The notes under the pieces were generated by a model. It worked only from the letters and a program-made list of their open reading frames with translations. It did not search any database and had not been told where the DNA came from. From Candida dubliniensis CD36 (Eukaryota > Ascomycota > Pichiomycetes > Serinales > Debaryomycetaceae), in the NCBI RefSeq assembly GCF_000026945.1, contig NC_012867.1, positions 930,001-994,000 on the forward strand: DNA of 64,000 nucleotides, given 5' to 3'. Of this stretch, positions 20,239-29,484 are shown one piece after another (positions within the stretch are counted from its first letter, which is position 1; each line of letters begins with the position of its first letter). Position numbers and translations under genes: made by a program.

Positions 20239-20826
20239 TTATTCTTCGTCTTCGTATTCAGCATCTTCATTATTCACCTTAGTGTCACTCTCTTCGTCAG
20301 ATAGTAAGATAGTTGGGTCATCATTGTGTGTTGTGAGAAAATGTTTCGCTGTATCATCAGTAATTAATTCCTCACACCATGACTCAATTAACAACCCCAT
20401 TGCAATTAGAGCAGTCTCGTCCATAGACTGAACCATTTTGCTTATATCGCCCTTATTTTTCTCCTCTCCCAACTTTTTACTGACAAAGTAATGGATTACT
20501 TTCAATAAATCAGAATCTGGTAGTTTAGCATCATCCTTAAAATCTTCCCTTAGTTTCATGGGTATTTTTAAACTATCAAGTTTCATCATATCTAACAATT
20601 CATCAGGTGGCACAACTTTTCCTCTAGAATAAAAAACTTTATCCAAGTCATTTACCTTCTTATCAATAATCACTTTTAACCCTTGAGGTGTTTCTATAAG
20701 CTTGTGATGCTTTGAATTATGAATATAAGTTCTGTTTAAAGTCTGATTAACATGGTACTCTCCATTGCTTGCATTATACACATTTGTAGAATTTAGTAAT
20801 GTTCTGTCGACTTCGGAAATGTTCAT
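20239..20826 (-). CDS. RRN10: RNA polymerase I upstream activating factor subunit Rrn10
   Basis: The 195-residue protein shares the Rrn10 core: LKIPMKLREDF, then LPDSDLLKVIHYFVSKKL and MDETALIAMGLLIESWCEEL, which align with the only conserved segment of the yeast protein. Rrn10 is part of UAF (with Rrn5, Rrn9, Uaf30 and histones), which recruits the Pol I machinery to rDNA promoters. The C-terminus is acidic (SDEESDTKVNNEDAEYEDEE). Position supports the call: RRN10, NCL1 and LSM2 are neighbours in S. cerevisiae. The start is the ATG of MNISEVDRT; the frame extends upstream through hydrophobic, unlikely sequence. It is longer than yeast Rrn10 (145 residues) at the N-terminus. Confidence 0.85.
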   Translation of the reverse strand: MNISEVDRTLLNSTNVYNASNGEYHVNQTLNRTYIHNSKHHKLIETPQGLKVIIDKKVNDLDKVFYSRGKVVPPDELLDMMKLDSLKIPMKLREDFKDDAKLPDSDLLKVIHYFVSKKLGEEKNKGDISKMVQSMDETALIAMGLLIESWCEELITDDTAKHFLTTHNDDPTILLSDEESDTKVNNEDAEYEDEE

Positions 20827-21071
20827 TTTTCGAAATGTTCTATTGACTGATAAATGTTGTAATTGATAATACCTTAGAATGTGAAGATTACACAGCCAAA
20901 AAAAAAAATACAAGAAGAGGATTAACTCAAAAAACCATCTAAAATCAGAAAAAAAAGTAAAGTAAAATAAAAACAAAACAAAACAAAACAAAACACAGTT
21001 CAAAACAAAATACTACAAAAGCAGAACATTCAATACTAATTTTTTTAAAAAAGAAACCATTTTTTAAGGAT

Positions 21072-22283
21072 ATGGTGGAACATGAAAGCATTGCAAGACA
21101 TTATCGAACTAGAAATGAGCTACTACAGCTTTTGCATGAGGACAAAAACCGAACAAGTTTAATTAGATTGGCAGTTTTACAAATTGTGACTAACAACCAT
21201 TTCAAGTATGGAACAGACATTAATACACCTAGACGAACTCGTAGTGGAAAACTGCGACCCGATACTGTTACTGAAAAAGACAATAAAGGGAAAACAGTGA
21301 ATACTAAATCGGACAGTGAACAGGCTCGTGAATATGAAGTCACCTTAAACAAATTGAAATTAGAACATACAACTACATCAAAACTACAAGAAGCAAAGAT
21401 TCAATCGCTTAAAGAGGAAAATGCAAAGTTGAAGATGCAATTAAAAAACAACAGTTCAAAGAACAACGCTAGCATTAACACCTCATTTAGCAGCATTTTC
21501 ACCTCATCCAAAACCCGCTCTTCAATATTTACAACAAGAAATGTTAAGTCAAGTTCAAGTTCCGTGTCTAAAATTGGAGTTAGATCAAAGTCAAATACTG
21601 AAAACTCACCAGTATCTTTTACATTGAACAAACCTATTTTTGAACCTGCTTCAACTCCTGTTAAAAAATCTAAATTGACTTTCCCAAAATCCTTAAAATC
21701 TATAAATCAGCTTTCACCTTCGCAGACCTACACAGAAGCGACAACCACTTCAACAAGTGGTGTACCAAGCAGCAGTGCTGTTCCGTCGTCACCAACAAGA
21801 CCCAGCAGTTTAACAGCAAGTACACCATCCAAGTACATATCTGCCTTTGATAAGTCAGATAATTCATCATCTCCGGAATTTTCACCTAACAGAAGTCAAA
21901 ACAACACAAAAAACCTGGAAAATGATGCAGATAATTCCGAGAGCGTCGAGACTGGTGGTTTTGTTAGTGCAAACACTAGTGTTGGGAGCTCTGACAACGA
22001 GAGCTCTGGTGATCCGAAGAAAAAAGTCAAAACCACAAGAAAATTGCAATTAGCAAAGTCTGCCAAAATGGAGAGAGCCCGAAATGTTAGTAACGATAAA
22101 AAAAATAATGGTAAACTTGCCCATGGTTTGGATGATGATGAATTAAATCCGTTGAAATATTACGAGGACTCTAATTTCAAAGACATTGGCTTAAGCCCGC
22201 CTACAAAAAGAAAGCACAATGAACTTGACAATACAAAAAAACTAAAAGTTAGAAAAAAGAAGAACATATTTAGTATCGATTAA
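21072..22283 (+). CDS. Ser-rich nuclear coiled-coil protein of unknown function
   Basis: The 403-residue protein has a short helical N-terminus (NELLQLLHEDKNRTSLIRL), a coiled coil at about 83-127 (EVTLNKLKLEH, KIQSLKEENAKLKMQLKNN), a long Ser/Thr/Pro-rich disordered region with TP and SP sites, and a basic C-terminus with TKRKHNELD and KLKVRKKKNIFSID. Basic clusters suggest nuclear location. The architecture (N-terminal helix, coiled coil, Ser-rich middle, basic tail) recalls Lrs4 of the monopolin complex, but I see no decisive sequence match. It is divergent from RRN10 across 245 bp. Confidence 0.8.
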   Translation: MVEHESIARHYRTRNELLQLLHEDKNRTSLIRLAVLQIVTNNHFKYGTDINTPRRTRSGKLRPDTVTEKDNKGKTVNTKSDSEQAREYEVTLNKLKLEHTTTSKLQEAKIQSLKEENAKLKMQLKNNSSKNNASINTSFSSIFTSSKTRSSIFTTRNVKSSSSSVSKIGVRSKSNTENSPVSFTLNKPIFEPASTPVKKSKLTFPKSLKSINQLSPSQTYTEATTTSTSGVPSSSAVPSSPTRPSSLTASTPSKYISAFDKSDNSSSPEFSPNRSQNNTKNLENDADNSESVETGGFVSANTSVGSSDNESSGDPKKKVKTTRKLQLAKSAKMERARNVSNDKKNNGKLAHGLDDDELNPLKYYEDSNFKDIGLSPPTKRKHNELDNTKKLKVRKKKNIFSID

Positions 22284-22691
22284 TAGACATAGAATTGTGT
22301 ATTATATAAATTTCATGAAACCAAGAAAGAAATCTCTGTTAATAATTTGGCAGTTGTGACATCACACCGAGAAAGGAAAAAAAAAAAAAAGCTGGATAAC
22401 TCTACAAGGTTGAAGGAAAGCTGCTACTCAACGTGTAAGATACAAGATGTTGGTTGTAAATAACATCTGTACAACATTGAACACATCAACTCTCTGGTGT
22501 ATTCTTTACCAGGACTCTTCGGCCGTTCCGAAGACAAATCTCATTTGTGCTTTTTCTATCGTTTTGTTGTGGTTGTGCGATTTGGAGCGCCGACATGGAC
22601 AACGGAAAAAAAAAAGTAAAAAAAAAAAATTTGGTTACCATTCAACTACTATCTTTTTTTGCCACATTAAAGGTGTCAACATATTTCATAG
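22284..22691. promoter_or_regulatory. Intergenic upstream of the Lon protease gene
   Basis: A 408-bp noncoding stretch with A tracts (22378-22390, 22621-22629). No element was recognised. Confidence 0.4.
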
Positions 22692-25600
22692 ATGATTAAG
22701 GCTTCCAAGTGTAACAAGGCCAGGGCTTTGTTTTTGGTTAGAACTTCTATACCTAGAACGTTTATAAGAAATGCTACATCAGCTATACCAACAACGGTTA
22801 AATTAAAGGATTTGTCATCATTGCCACCACTTACCAAGTCTTTACCAACAAACTTACCCTTCTTGATGCCTGATACATTGCACAATCTACTTCGTTTTGA
22901 TTCAAAGAAGGAGAAACAACCTTCAACGGATAAGTCAAACGACAAAGACAAACCAAGTCGAAAAGAGAAGGGGAAAGACAAAGAGAAGGAGAATGAAGAG
23001 CGGAAAGATATAAATGAAGATGAAAAATATGACATCAAAGAAGAAACTGATTCGAAACCAACCATTGATCCCAACAACCCTGTATCTTCTAAGTCTAGTA
23101 TATCATCTAGTAGTGGTGGTGCTAACAACAACAATAACAATGATGATTCAGATGGTAGAGATGATGATGGATCACCAAAAGATAAAGAGTTCTTGTCACC
23201 CCTGGATGCTGGATTGCACCCACCATTTTTGGCTATTGCCATGAAAGATCGACCATTTTTACCGGGAGCAACACGTCATCTTCATGTTACTGATCCAGAG
23301 GTAATAAAATGTGTGAACCATATGATTAATAGTAACATCAAGAGTCCATATTTTGTCTTGTTTCATGTCCGTGACACTAATTCTGAAGATGCTGCTTTAG
23401 ATGTTATTAAGGATAGAGATTTTGTTCATGAAGTTGGTACATTATGTCAAATTATCAAAACAACTGGAAGTGAAATTTTGGTATACCCACACTATAGAGT
23501 TAAGTTAGTGGATATCAGTACTCCGAATTCCAGAAGTGAACGTATTGAAATGGAGCAAGACAACTCGCAAACGTCTTACTTGAAAAAATTCGAGGTTTCG
23601 TATGCTGTAACACAGCAGTTAAAGGATGAGCCTTATGACGAACAGAGCATAACAATCAATGCATGGACTCGAAGAATTAAGGAGTTGTACGAAAAACTTG
23701 CACCAAAGTATGAACAACCTGAGAATAAAGAAGAGATTATGAATAACCCTTCGATGCTTGCTGATTTTATTGCAAGCAAAGTACATGCAAAACCTGAACA
23801 AATTCAACAAATCTTAGAATCACTGAATGTAGAAACTAAATTGGAGCTTTCTTTACAATTGTTGCAAGTAGAAGCAGATGCCGACGAAATGAGACAAACA
23901 GCTCTCAAGAATATCAGAGAGCGTACAGAGAAAGCCTATGCCCAGAGTCTAATTAAAGAGTATACTAAGGAGTTGTTGAAAGCAGCTGGTATCGGTGAGA
24001 ATTCAAAGGTGCACAAATTTGATGAAAGAATCAAACATCTCAAAATGCCCGAAGAGGCAATGAAAGCCTATAAAACAGAGAAGGAAAGATTGGGGACACA
24101 AAGTGACATGGAGCAAAATGTCGTTGAAAGATATTTGGACTGGTTAACCCAGATTCCGTTTGGTGTTTATACTAAAGATTCCTTTAATGTCAAGAAGGCC
24201 CGTGAAATTTTGGACAGAGATCATTATGGTTTGAAAGACGTGAAAGACCGTATTTTAGAGTTTATCTCAGTAGGTAAAATTTCGGGAAACGTCGACGGTA
24301 GAATTTTGTGTTTGGCAGGTCCTCCTGGTACTGGTAAAACTTCAATTGCCAAATCTATTGCTGAGGCATTAAACAGAAAATACACCAGAATCGCTGTTGG
24401 TGGTGTTCAAGACGTACATGATGTTAAAGGTCATAGGAGAACTTATGTTGCGTCTATTCCTGGTAGGATTGTGACTGCATTAACTCAAGCTAAAACCTCG
24501 AATCCATTGATGTTGATTGATGAAATTGACAAATTGGATACTACATCACATGGTGGTGCTGCAAGAGCATTTTTAGAAATTTTAGATCCTGAGCAGAATA
24601 ATTCTTTTGTTGATAACTTTATTGAAGTGAAAGTGGACTTGTCGAAAGTTTTATTTGTTTGTACAGCAAACTACCTTGGATCCATTCCAGCCCCATTAAG
24701 AGATCGTATGGAAATAATTGAAGTCAATGGGTACACCAAGAATGACAAGATTGAAATCACAAAGAGACATTTAATTCCCGCAGCAGCAAAAAAGGTCGGA
24801 TTGGAAGAAGGGCGTGTGGTGATCCCAGATGAAACTATTTTGAGATTAATCGACAAATATTGTCGTGAAAGTGGTTTGAGACATATCAAGTCATTGATCA
24901 ATAGAATTTTTAGTAAAGCTTCCAGAAAAATTGTAGAAGAATTGGAAGACACTGATGCTGATCCTCATAGCAGAGAAATTGTTGAAGAAAGTCTTGTTGC
25001 TAAAGAAAATGAAAGTGTAATATCAGACAAAGCAAAGAAGGATGCAGGAAGCTCATCAATAGAATCTAACGATAGCAATACTGAAGCTAAAGTAAGTACA
25101 ACGACAGAAAATGAAAAGAAACAGGAACAGAAACAGAAACAGGACGAAGAAATAAAGAAATTGGATTTACCAGCAGACTTGAAAATAGAAGTTAAACCAG
25201 AGACATTGAAGGATTTTGTTGGGCCTGAAATTTACATAAAGGACAGACTCTATGAAACTTTGAATCCTGGTGTTGCAACTGGATTGGCATATAATACATC
25301 TGGAGATGGTGATGCATTGTATATTGAATCCATTTTAACTGATTCCATTAGTTCGGATCTTGGAAATGCTGGATTGCATGTTACTGGGTCATTAAAGGAG
25401 GTGATGAAAGAATCTGCGTCTATTGCATATTCTTTTGCCAAGCAATTCATGGTAAGACAGTTTCCCGATAACAGATTTTTTGAAGCAGCTCACATTCATG
25501 TCCATTGTCCAGGAGGAGCAATTCCAAAAGATGGTCCATCAGCTGGTATCGCCTTTACTTCGTCATTGGTCTCTTTGGCGTTGAATAAATCATTGCCCAA

Positions 25601-25913
25601 CGATACTGCCATGACTGGTGAAATTACATTGACTGGTAAAGTGTTGGCGATAGGTGGCTTAAGAGAAAAGTCGTTGGGTGCTAAAAGAGCTGGCTATACC
25701 AAAATCATTTTCCCTAAAGATTGTGAATATCAGTTGGATGAAATTCCAGACGAAGTGAAGGAGGGACTTACTTATATTCCAGTGGAATGGTATAGCGAAG
25801 TATTTGAACATTTATTTAAGGGGATTTCGAAAGAAGAAGGAAACTCAGTTTGGAAAGAAGAGTTTGCCAAATTAGAAGAGAAGAAGAAGAGTAAAAAAAC
25901 TCATACCGTATAA
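22692..25913 (+). CDS. PIM1: Mitochondrial ATP-dependent Lon protease
   Basis: The 1073-residue matrix protease degrades misfolded and oxidised proteins and is needed for mtDNA maintenance. The first ~35 residues are rich in Arg, Lys, Ser and Ala with few acids, a typical presequence. A charged low-complexity linker (about 75-160) precedes the Lon substrate-binding domain. The AAA+ module has Walker A GPPGTGKT (543-550) and Walker B LMLIDEIDKLD. The protease domain has DGPSAG with catalytic Ser950 and Lys993 in LREKSLGAKRAG. An acidic, Lys/Gln-rich insert splits the AAA and protease parts, as in yeast Pim1. In Candida it is also called LON1. Length is close to S. cerevisiae Pim1. Confidence 0.97.
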   Translation: MIKASKCNKARALFLVRTSIPRTFIRNATSAIPTTVKLKDLSSLPPLTKSLPTNLPFLMPDTLHNLLRFDSKKEKQPSTDKSNDKDKPSRKEKGKDKEKENEERKDINEDEKYDIKEETDSKPTIDPNNPVSSKSSISSSSGGANNNNNNDDSDGRDDDGSPKDKEFLSPLDAGLHPPFLAIAMKDRPFLPGATRHLHVTDPEVIKCVNHMINSNIKSPYFVLFHVRDTNSEDAALDVIKDRDFVHEVGTLCQIIKTTGSEILVYPHYRVKLVDISTPNSRSERIEMEQDNSQTSYLKKFEVSYAVTQQLKDEPYDEQSITINAWTRRIKELYEKLAPKYEQPENKEEIMNNPSMLADFIASKVHAKPEQIQQILESLNVETKLELSLQLLQVEADADEMRQTALKNIRERTEKAYAQSLIKEYTKELLKAAGIGENSKVHKFDERIKHLKMPEEAMKAYKTEKERLGTQSDMEQNVVERYLDWLTQIPFGVYTKDSFNVKKAREILDRDHYGLKDVKDRILEFISVGKISGNVDGRILCLAGPPGTGKTSIAKSIAEALNRKYTRIAVGGVQDVHDVKGHRRTYVASIPGRIVTALTQAKTSNPLMLIDEIDKLDTTSHGGAARAFLEILDPEQNNSFVDNFIEVKVDLSKVLFVCTANYLGSIPAPLRDRMEIIEVNGYTKNDKIEITKRHLIPAAAKKVGLEEGRVVIPDETILRLIDKYCRESGLRHIKSLINRIFSKASRKIVEELEDTDADPHSREIVEESLVAKENESVISDKAKKDAGSSSIESNDSNTEAKVSTTTENEKKQEQKQKQDEEIKKLDLPADLKIEVKPETLKDFVGPEIYIKDRLYETLNPGVATGLAYNTSGDGDALYIESILTDSISSDLGNAGLHVTGSLKEVMKESASIAYSFAKQFMVRQFPDNRFFEAAHIHVHCPGGAIPKDGPSAGIAFTSSLVSLALNKSLPNDTAMTGEITLTGKVLAIGGLREKSLGAKRAGYTKIIFPKDCEYQLDEIPDEVKEGLTYIPVEWYSEVFEHLFKGISKEEGNSVWKEEFAKLEEKKKSKKTHTV

Positions 25914-26010
25914 AACGGTTTAAAAGTAAAGAAGTTTGAATGTATTTTGGTTGTATATTTATTTTAGCATTTAGCCGTTATACTATACTTGTACATAAAT
26001 AAGAGTTATT

Positions 26011-26012
<2 letters not shown>

Positions 26013-26046
<34 letters not shown>
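26013..26046. repeat. T34 homopolymer between convergent genes
   Basis: An uninterrupted run of 34 T lies between the 3' ends of PIM1 and the UBR7-like gene. Such tracts are prone to length polymorphism and sequencing error. Confidence 0.85.
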
Positions 26047-26049
<3 letters not shown>

Positions 26050-26072
26050 TAGAAAAGAAGAAAACATAAAAA

Positions 26073-27419
26073 TCATTGTTCTGAGTCGTTGTTTTTATCA
26101 TCAATATGCCCAAAAAAGTTCCTTACTTCCTCTTCAGTAACTATTTTACCCTGTTCTGCAAATGGTTTAAAAAAATCTTTCAATTTAGATTTTATCTTAT
26201 CGTATGCCTGGATACTTTCAATTGCTTTGTCACGAGGCAATGACTCCAAAACACGTCCAGTGCCAACATTTGTCGACGAGAAACAGTCGTCTTCCGAATC
26301 GTCTTCAGGGGGCTTGAATATAGGATCATCCTTGAAAAGGAATGAGTTATTAATCAAAAATTTGTACAATTTCGACTCATGATCAAGGCTCTCGTAGTTA
26401 TCCATCAATTTATATCGGAAATCGTTACTCAAAAACAACGAATATTCTTGATTATGAAATTCTCCCATAGTAACAGAGCTTGCTTCTGTTTTGATTTTTT
26501 TTGGGCATGGTTCAAGTAGTTTTTCCCTCTGAGAATACCAGTCCTCAACCGTGTTAACGTTTGAAAACCGTGGTAATTTTGACAATACAACACCAGGAAA
26601 GTGCTTATCCAAATCTTCAAATACATCTTTGAACAGAGAAACACACCGCCAACAAATAAACTCATCAAAAGCCTCTAGTTTTGGAAAATATTGAAGTTTC
26701 TCAATCAGATCAACATTAGCTGTATCCAGTTGTGTTGTTGAAATGTCAGTCTTGATATTGGTACCATCTGGTACTGATTCTTCCTGCGAATTCTGAGGTT
26801 TCTGAGTCGCTCTCTCGTCAGTAAATGTAATACCCATTATACACCTATCATGATACCAGTCTTCCCCACAAGTAAATCCAAAGTAACATTGAATCATATG
26901 ACCTGTTTCTTCTAGAGGATTATAGACTTGTTTACAGCCACAAAACCTGCCATGAAAATTCTGATTGTATGTATTTGAACTGCTAGGAATATCTTCAGCT
27001 GCTAGTTCCACATATGTTGAATGTGTTGCAGAAGAATTTGAAAGTTTCCGACCACTATGTTCCCTTTTCCCGTGTCTTCGTAATTTACAAGCACCGTCCT
27101 TTGTGTTCTTCATTCTTGTTGTTCCACAATCACATACAAATGACCTCTTGGTAAACAATTCAACCAACTCATGCTGCAGATGACACTGTATTGAACATGA
27201 GTAACATACTCCTATTGGCTGATTTTCATTTTCAGTTGAACATGTCAAGCAGGCGAATAACGGTTGACGTAATTCTCCCATTTCATACGTGCATTCATTT
27301 GGATCGTAAGGCATTAATTCTCTCGCCTCCTTCTCCAATTCTTCTTGATTTTGAATGTAATCGACAGCCGTAAGTGTAGCTGTTTCATCGTTTGCAGATT
27401 GAGCATTTTCTTTACTCAT
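26073..27419 (-). CDS. UBR-box / PHD-like protein (UBR7 / Mlo2 family)
   Basis: The 448-residue protein has a UBR-type zinc domain at about 43-110, with Cys and His spacing through CLTC, CYSC, CHLQH and FVCDCGT. A PHD-like zinc finger follows (FCGCKQVYN, MIQCYFGFTCGEDWYHDRC, ICWRC). This combination is diagnostic of UBR7/Mlo2 proteins, which bind histones or act as putative E3 ubiquitin ligases. The C-terminal third is charged and ends acidic. The start is the ATG of MSKENAQSAN; an in-frame upstream extension to 27626 lacks conserved sequence. I recall no clear S. cerevisiae orthologue, while fission yeast Mlo2 is one. Confidence 0.87.
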   Translation of the reverse strand: MSKENAQSANDETATLTAVDYIQNQEELEKEARELMPYDPNECTYEMGELRQPLFACLTCSTENENQPIGVCYSCSIQCHLQHELVELFTKRSFVCDCGTTRMKNTKDGACKLRRHGKREHSGRKLSNSSATHSTYVELAAEDIPSSSNTYNQNFHGRFCGCKQVYNPLEETGHMIQCYFGFTCGEDWYHDRCIMGITFTDERATQKPQNSQEESVPDGTNIKTDISTTQLDTANVDLIEKLQYFPKLEAFDEFICWRCVSLFKDVFEDLDKHFPGVVLSKLPRFSNVNTVEDWYSQREKLLEPCPKKIKTEASSVTMGEFHNQEYSLFLSNDFRYKLMDNYESLDHESKLYKFLINNSFLFKDDPIFKPPEDDSEDDCFSSTNVGTGRVLESLPRDKAIESIQAYDKIKSKLKDFFKPFAEQGKIVTEEEVRNFFGHIDDKNNDSEQ

Positions 27420-27869
27420 TGTGCTGTGTGGTATTTGTTTAAAGAAAAGAAATAAACCACTGCTAATGGATTGTAAAGTGGTCTGGTGGGTGGGTTTGTC
27501 GTTTGGTGTTCTGTTTTGTTTTGAATTCAGTTGATTACATAATCCCTGAACATATGTGTACATTTTTTCAAGGTTGAGAGTTTGGATTAGCGATGTTTTT
27601 TGCAAGCACGATCTTATAATATACAATTCAACAGGGTTATATTATATTATCCTAAAAGTAATAAAAGTCTGTACCTGAAAACTCACCTTTAATTGGAAAC
27701 CATCTTTTATTAAACTTGGTGAAAATACATATACATATATAATATTAGATCAATCAACCAGCAAAAGCACCTTTTGCAGGTTTCGTTAAATCAGTCCCTT
27801 TGCTTGCAATCTTTCTATATATCTTTACAGAAATACTTTTAGCCCCTTTCGTGATCATGCGTTGTTTGC
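27420..27869. other. Intergenic between UBR7-like gene and NHP2
   Basis: A 450-bp noncoding sequence holding the UBR7-like promoter and the NHP2 3' side, with TATA-rich patches (27730-27745). No gene was found. Confidence 0.4.
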
Positions 27870-28349
27870 TTATTCAGAAGCATTGATTTCTTTAACAATG
27901 TCATCAAAACCATCTCTATATTCGTCAGTTTTATCAGCATTCTTTTTAGACTTACCTCCACCAGGGACAATCATCACACATGAAGTTGGTCTTTTAGTAG
28001 CACCTGCAGATCCCAAATCTTCTTTAGAAGGAATGAAAATATATGCCACTGAATTATCCTCACACAAAACTGGAATATGTGATATAACATCTGCTGGAGA
28101 AATGTCACCAGCAATAATTACTAAACCCTTTTCACCTTTTCTTAATGACTTTACAACTTCTTTGACTCCACGTTTAACATGTTTGGCTTTGGATGCCTTC
28201 TTAACAGTTTTTAAAATTTTTTTGTTCAATTTCTTAGATGCCAAAGGTTTAGCGAAAGGCAAGACTGCTGACATTCTTTTTTCATAGTTATCTTCGGTTG
28301 AGACATCATCGCTTGATGATTTGGATTTACTTTCCTTTTTGCTACCCAT
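27870..28349 (-). CDS. NHP2: H/ACA snoRNP protein Nhp2
   Basis: The 159-residue L7Ae/L30e-fold protein is a core component of H/ACA snoRNPs, which pseudouridylate rRNA and help process 18S rRNA in the nucleolus. The L7Ae block is clear: KKLNKKILKTVKKASKAKHV, KRGVKEVVKSLRKGEKGLVI, AGDISPADVISHIPVLCED, YIFIPSKEDLGSAGATKRPT. It has a Ser/Lys-rich N-terminus and a short C-terminal helix, as in yeast Nhp2. The paralogue Snu13 is shorter and lacks this N-terminal extension. GCGATGG lies about 110 bp upstream (28458). Confidence 0.95.
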   Translation of the reverse strand: MGSKKESKSKSSSDDVSTEDNYEKRMSAVLPFAKPLASKKLNKKILKTVKKASKAKHVKRGVKEVVKSLRKGEKGLVIIAGDISPADVISHIPVLCEDNSVAYIFIPSKEDLGSAGATKRPTSCVMIVPGGGKSKKNADKTDEYRDGFDDIVKEINASE

Positions 28350-28611
28350 TATGTTATTGTTGATATTTAGATTTGGTATTGTAAACTTCAGTTTTTATCC
28401 AAGAAGACTTCAGCCCGAAAATTGAAAATTGAAAAAAAAAAAAAAAAATTGCAAAAGCGATGGATTACCATAATGGAAAAAAGAAAAGTTAGAAAGATTG
28501 TCCAAGTACACGCCCATTCATTGAGAAAACTGTTTACGGTGCCAGAAACTTACTCTGAGTTTACAAATATAAGATGTATTTACAACAAATATAAGTAACA
28601 ACAGTAGTACA

Positions 28612-29394
28612 ATGTCATCACCAACAAATAGACTAAACATAAAGAAACGGAAAAAGGTTTATAGCAATGAATTTAAACTGTTGAGACAGCAACTGCAAGA
28701 GTTTCTTGCGTTGGAATTGACAAATACTCCATTGGATCAAAAACCTACACAACCTTTAGAGGACCATAAATTAATAAACTACATAAATAAAATGCATCCT
28801 AGGGTGAATGTCTCACAACAAGATAAAGTCACTTATATAACGATTTTATTAACTTTATCTGAGCCTCCAAAAATTTTGGACCAAAAGCAAAAACTAATTG
28901 ACAATTTCAAAATTGGAGATATTCTAGTTACTGATCCAGTTCCTGGTTCTATTGATCAATACCTAACAATTTATGGGAAACCAATATACATCACCAAGTG
29001 TTTAATGTATGTTATTTATTATTTAAACGTAATAATGCATATAAATTATGATTTATTCACATTTAAGACAGCGAATTATAAATTTACAATCTTGTTAAAT
29101 AGCCAGAATTTGAAACATAAACATAATTTGAAATACCTTGATATAGCCCAGTATAGCGAACACATTTACTCGGGGTTTATTCAAGGTGATTTACATTCTA
29201 TCTTTAATTTTGTTTTACAAACAATCGAGCAAGGGAATAATGTCGATAATAGGGATATTAACAACTCCCCTATATTTGGATTGCATATTGATTCTGCTTT
29301 ATGCCACCGTACCCTGAAAACCAAGGAACTGATCAACAAAGCAAATAACAGGCTATTAGAGTATTTATATTCGTCTACAGGTAAATTAATGTAA
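28612..29394 (+). CDS. Unrecognised protein with a degenerate KH-like segment
   Basis: The 260-residue protein has a basic N-terminus (NIKKRKKVYSN). Residues about 78-145 follow the strand/helix pattern of a KH domain: VTYITILLTLSEPP, then ILVTDPVPGSIDQYLTIYGK and PIYITKCLMYVIYYLN, similar to the 'vsd-pGs-dR-ltisG-p--i-kal--i' end of KH repeats in Hek2/Pbp2-type proteins. The GXXG loop is missing. A second such unit may run from YKFTILLNSQNLKHK to about 210 (IFNFVLQTIEQG). HEK2 is near the LSM2-RFT1 block in S. cerevisiae, so a diverged relative is plausible but unproved. It is very rich in Ile, Tyr and Asn. Confidence 0.7.
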   Translation: MSSPTNRLNIKKRKKVYSNEFKLLRQQLQEFLALELTNTPLDQKPTQPLEDHKLINYINKMHPRVNVSQQDKVTYITILLTLSEPPKILDQKQKLIDNFKIGDILVTDPVPGSIDQYLTIYGKPIYITKCLMYVIYYLNVIMHINYDLFTFKTANYKFTILLNSQNLKHKHNLKYLDIAQYSEHIYSGFIQGDLHSIFNFVLQTIEQGNNVDNRDINNSPIFGLHIDSALCHRTLKTKELINKANNRLLEYLYSSTGKLM

Positions 29395-29416
29395 TTAGTA
29401 ATACGTTGTTGTATAG

Positions 29417-29438
29417 ATATATATATATATATATATAT
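29417..29438. repeat. AT dinucleotide microsatellite
   Basis: Eleven AT units lie just downstream of the KH-like gene and before the SEC26 3' end. Confidence 0.8.
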
Positions 29439-29484
29439 GTCTGCTTATCAAAATAAGGAAACTATGAAAGCAGTGCACTTCTTT

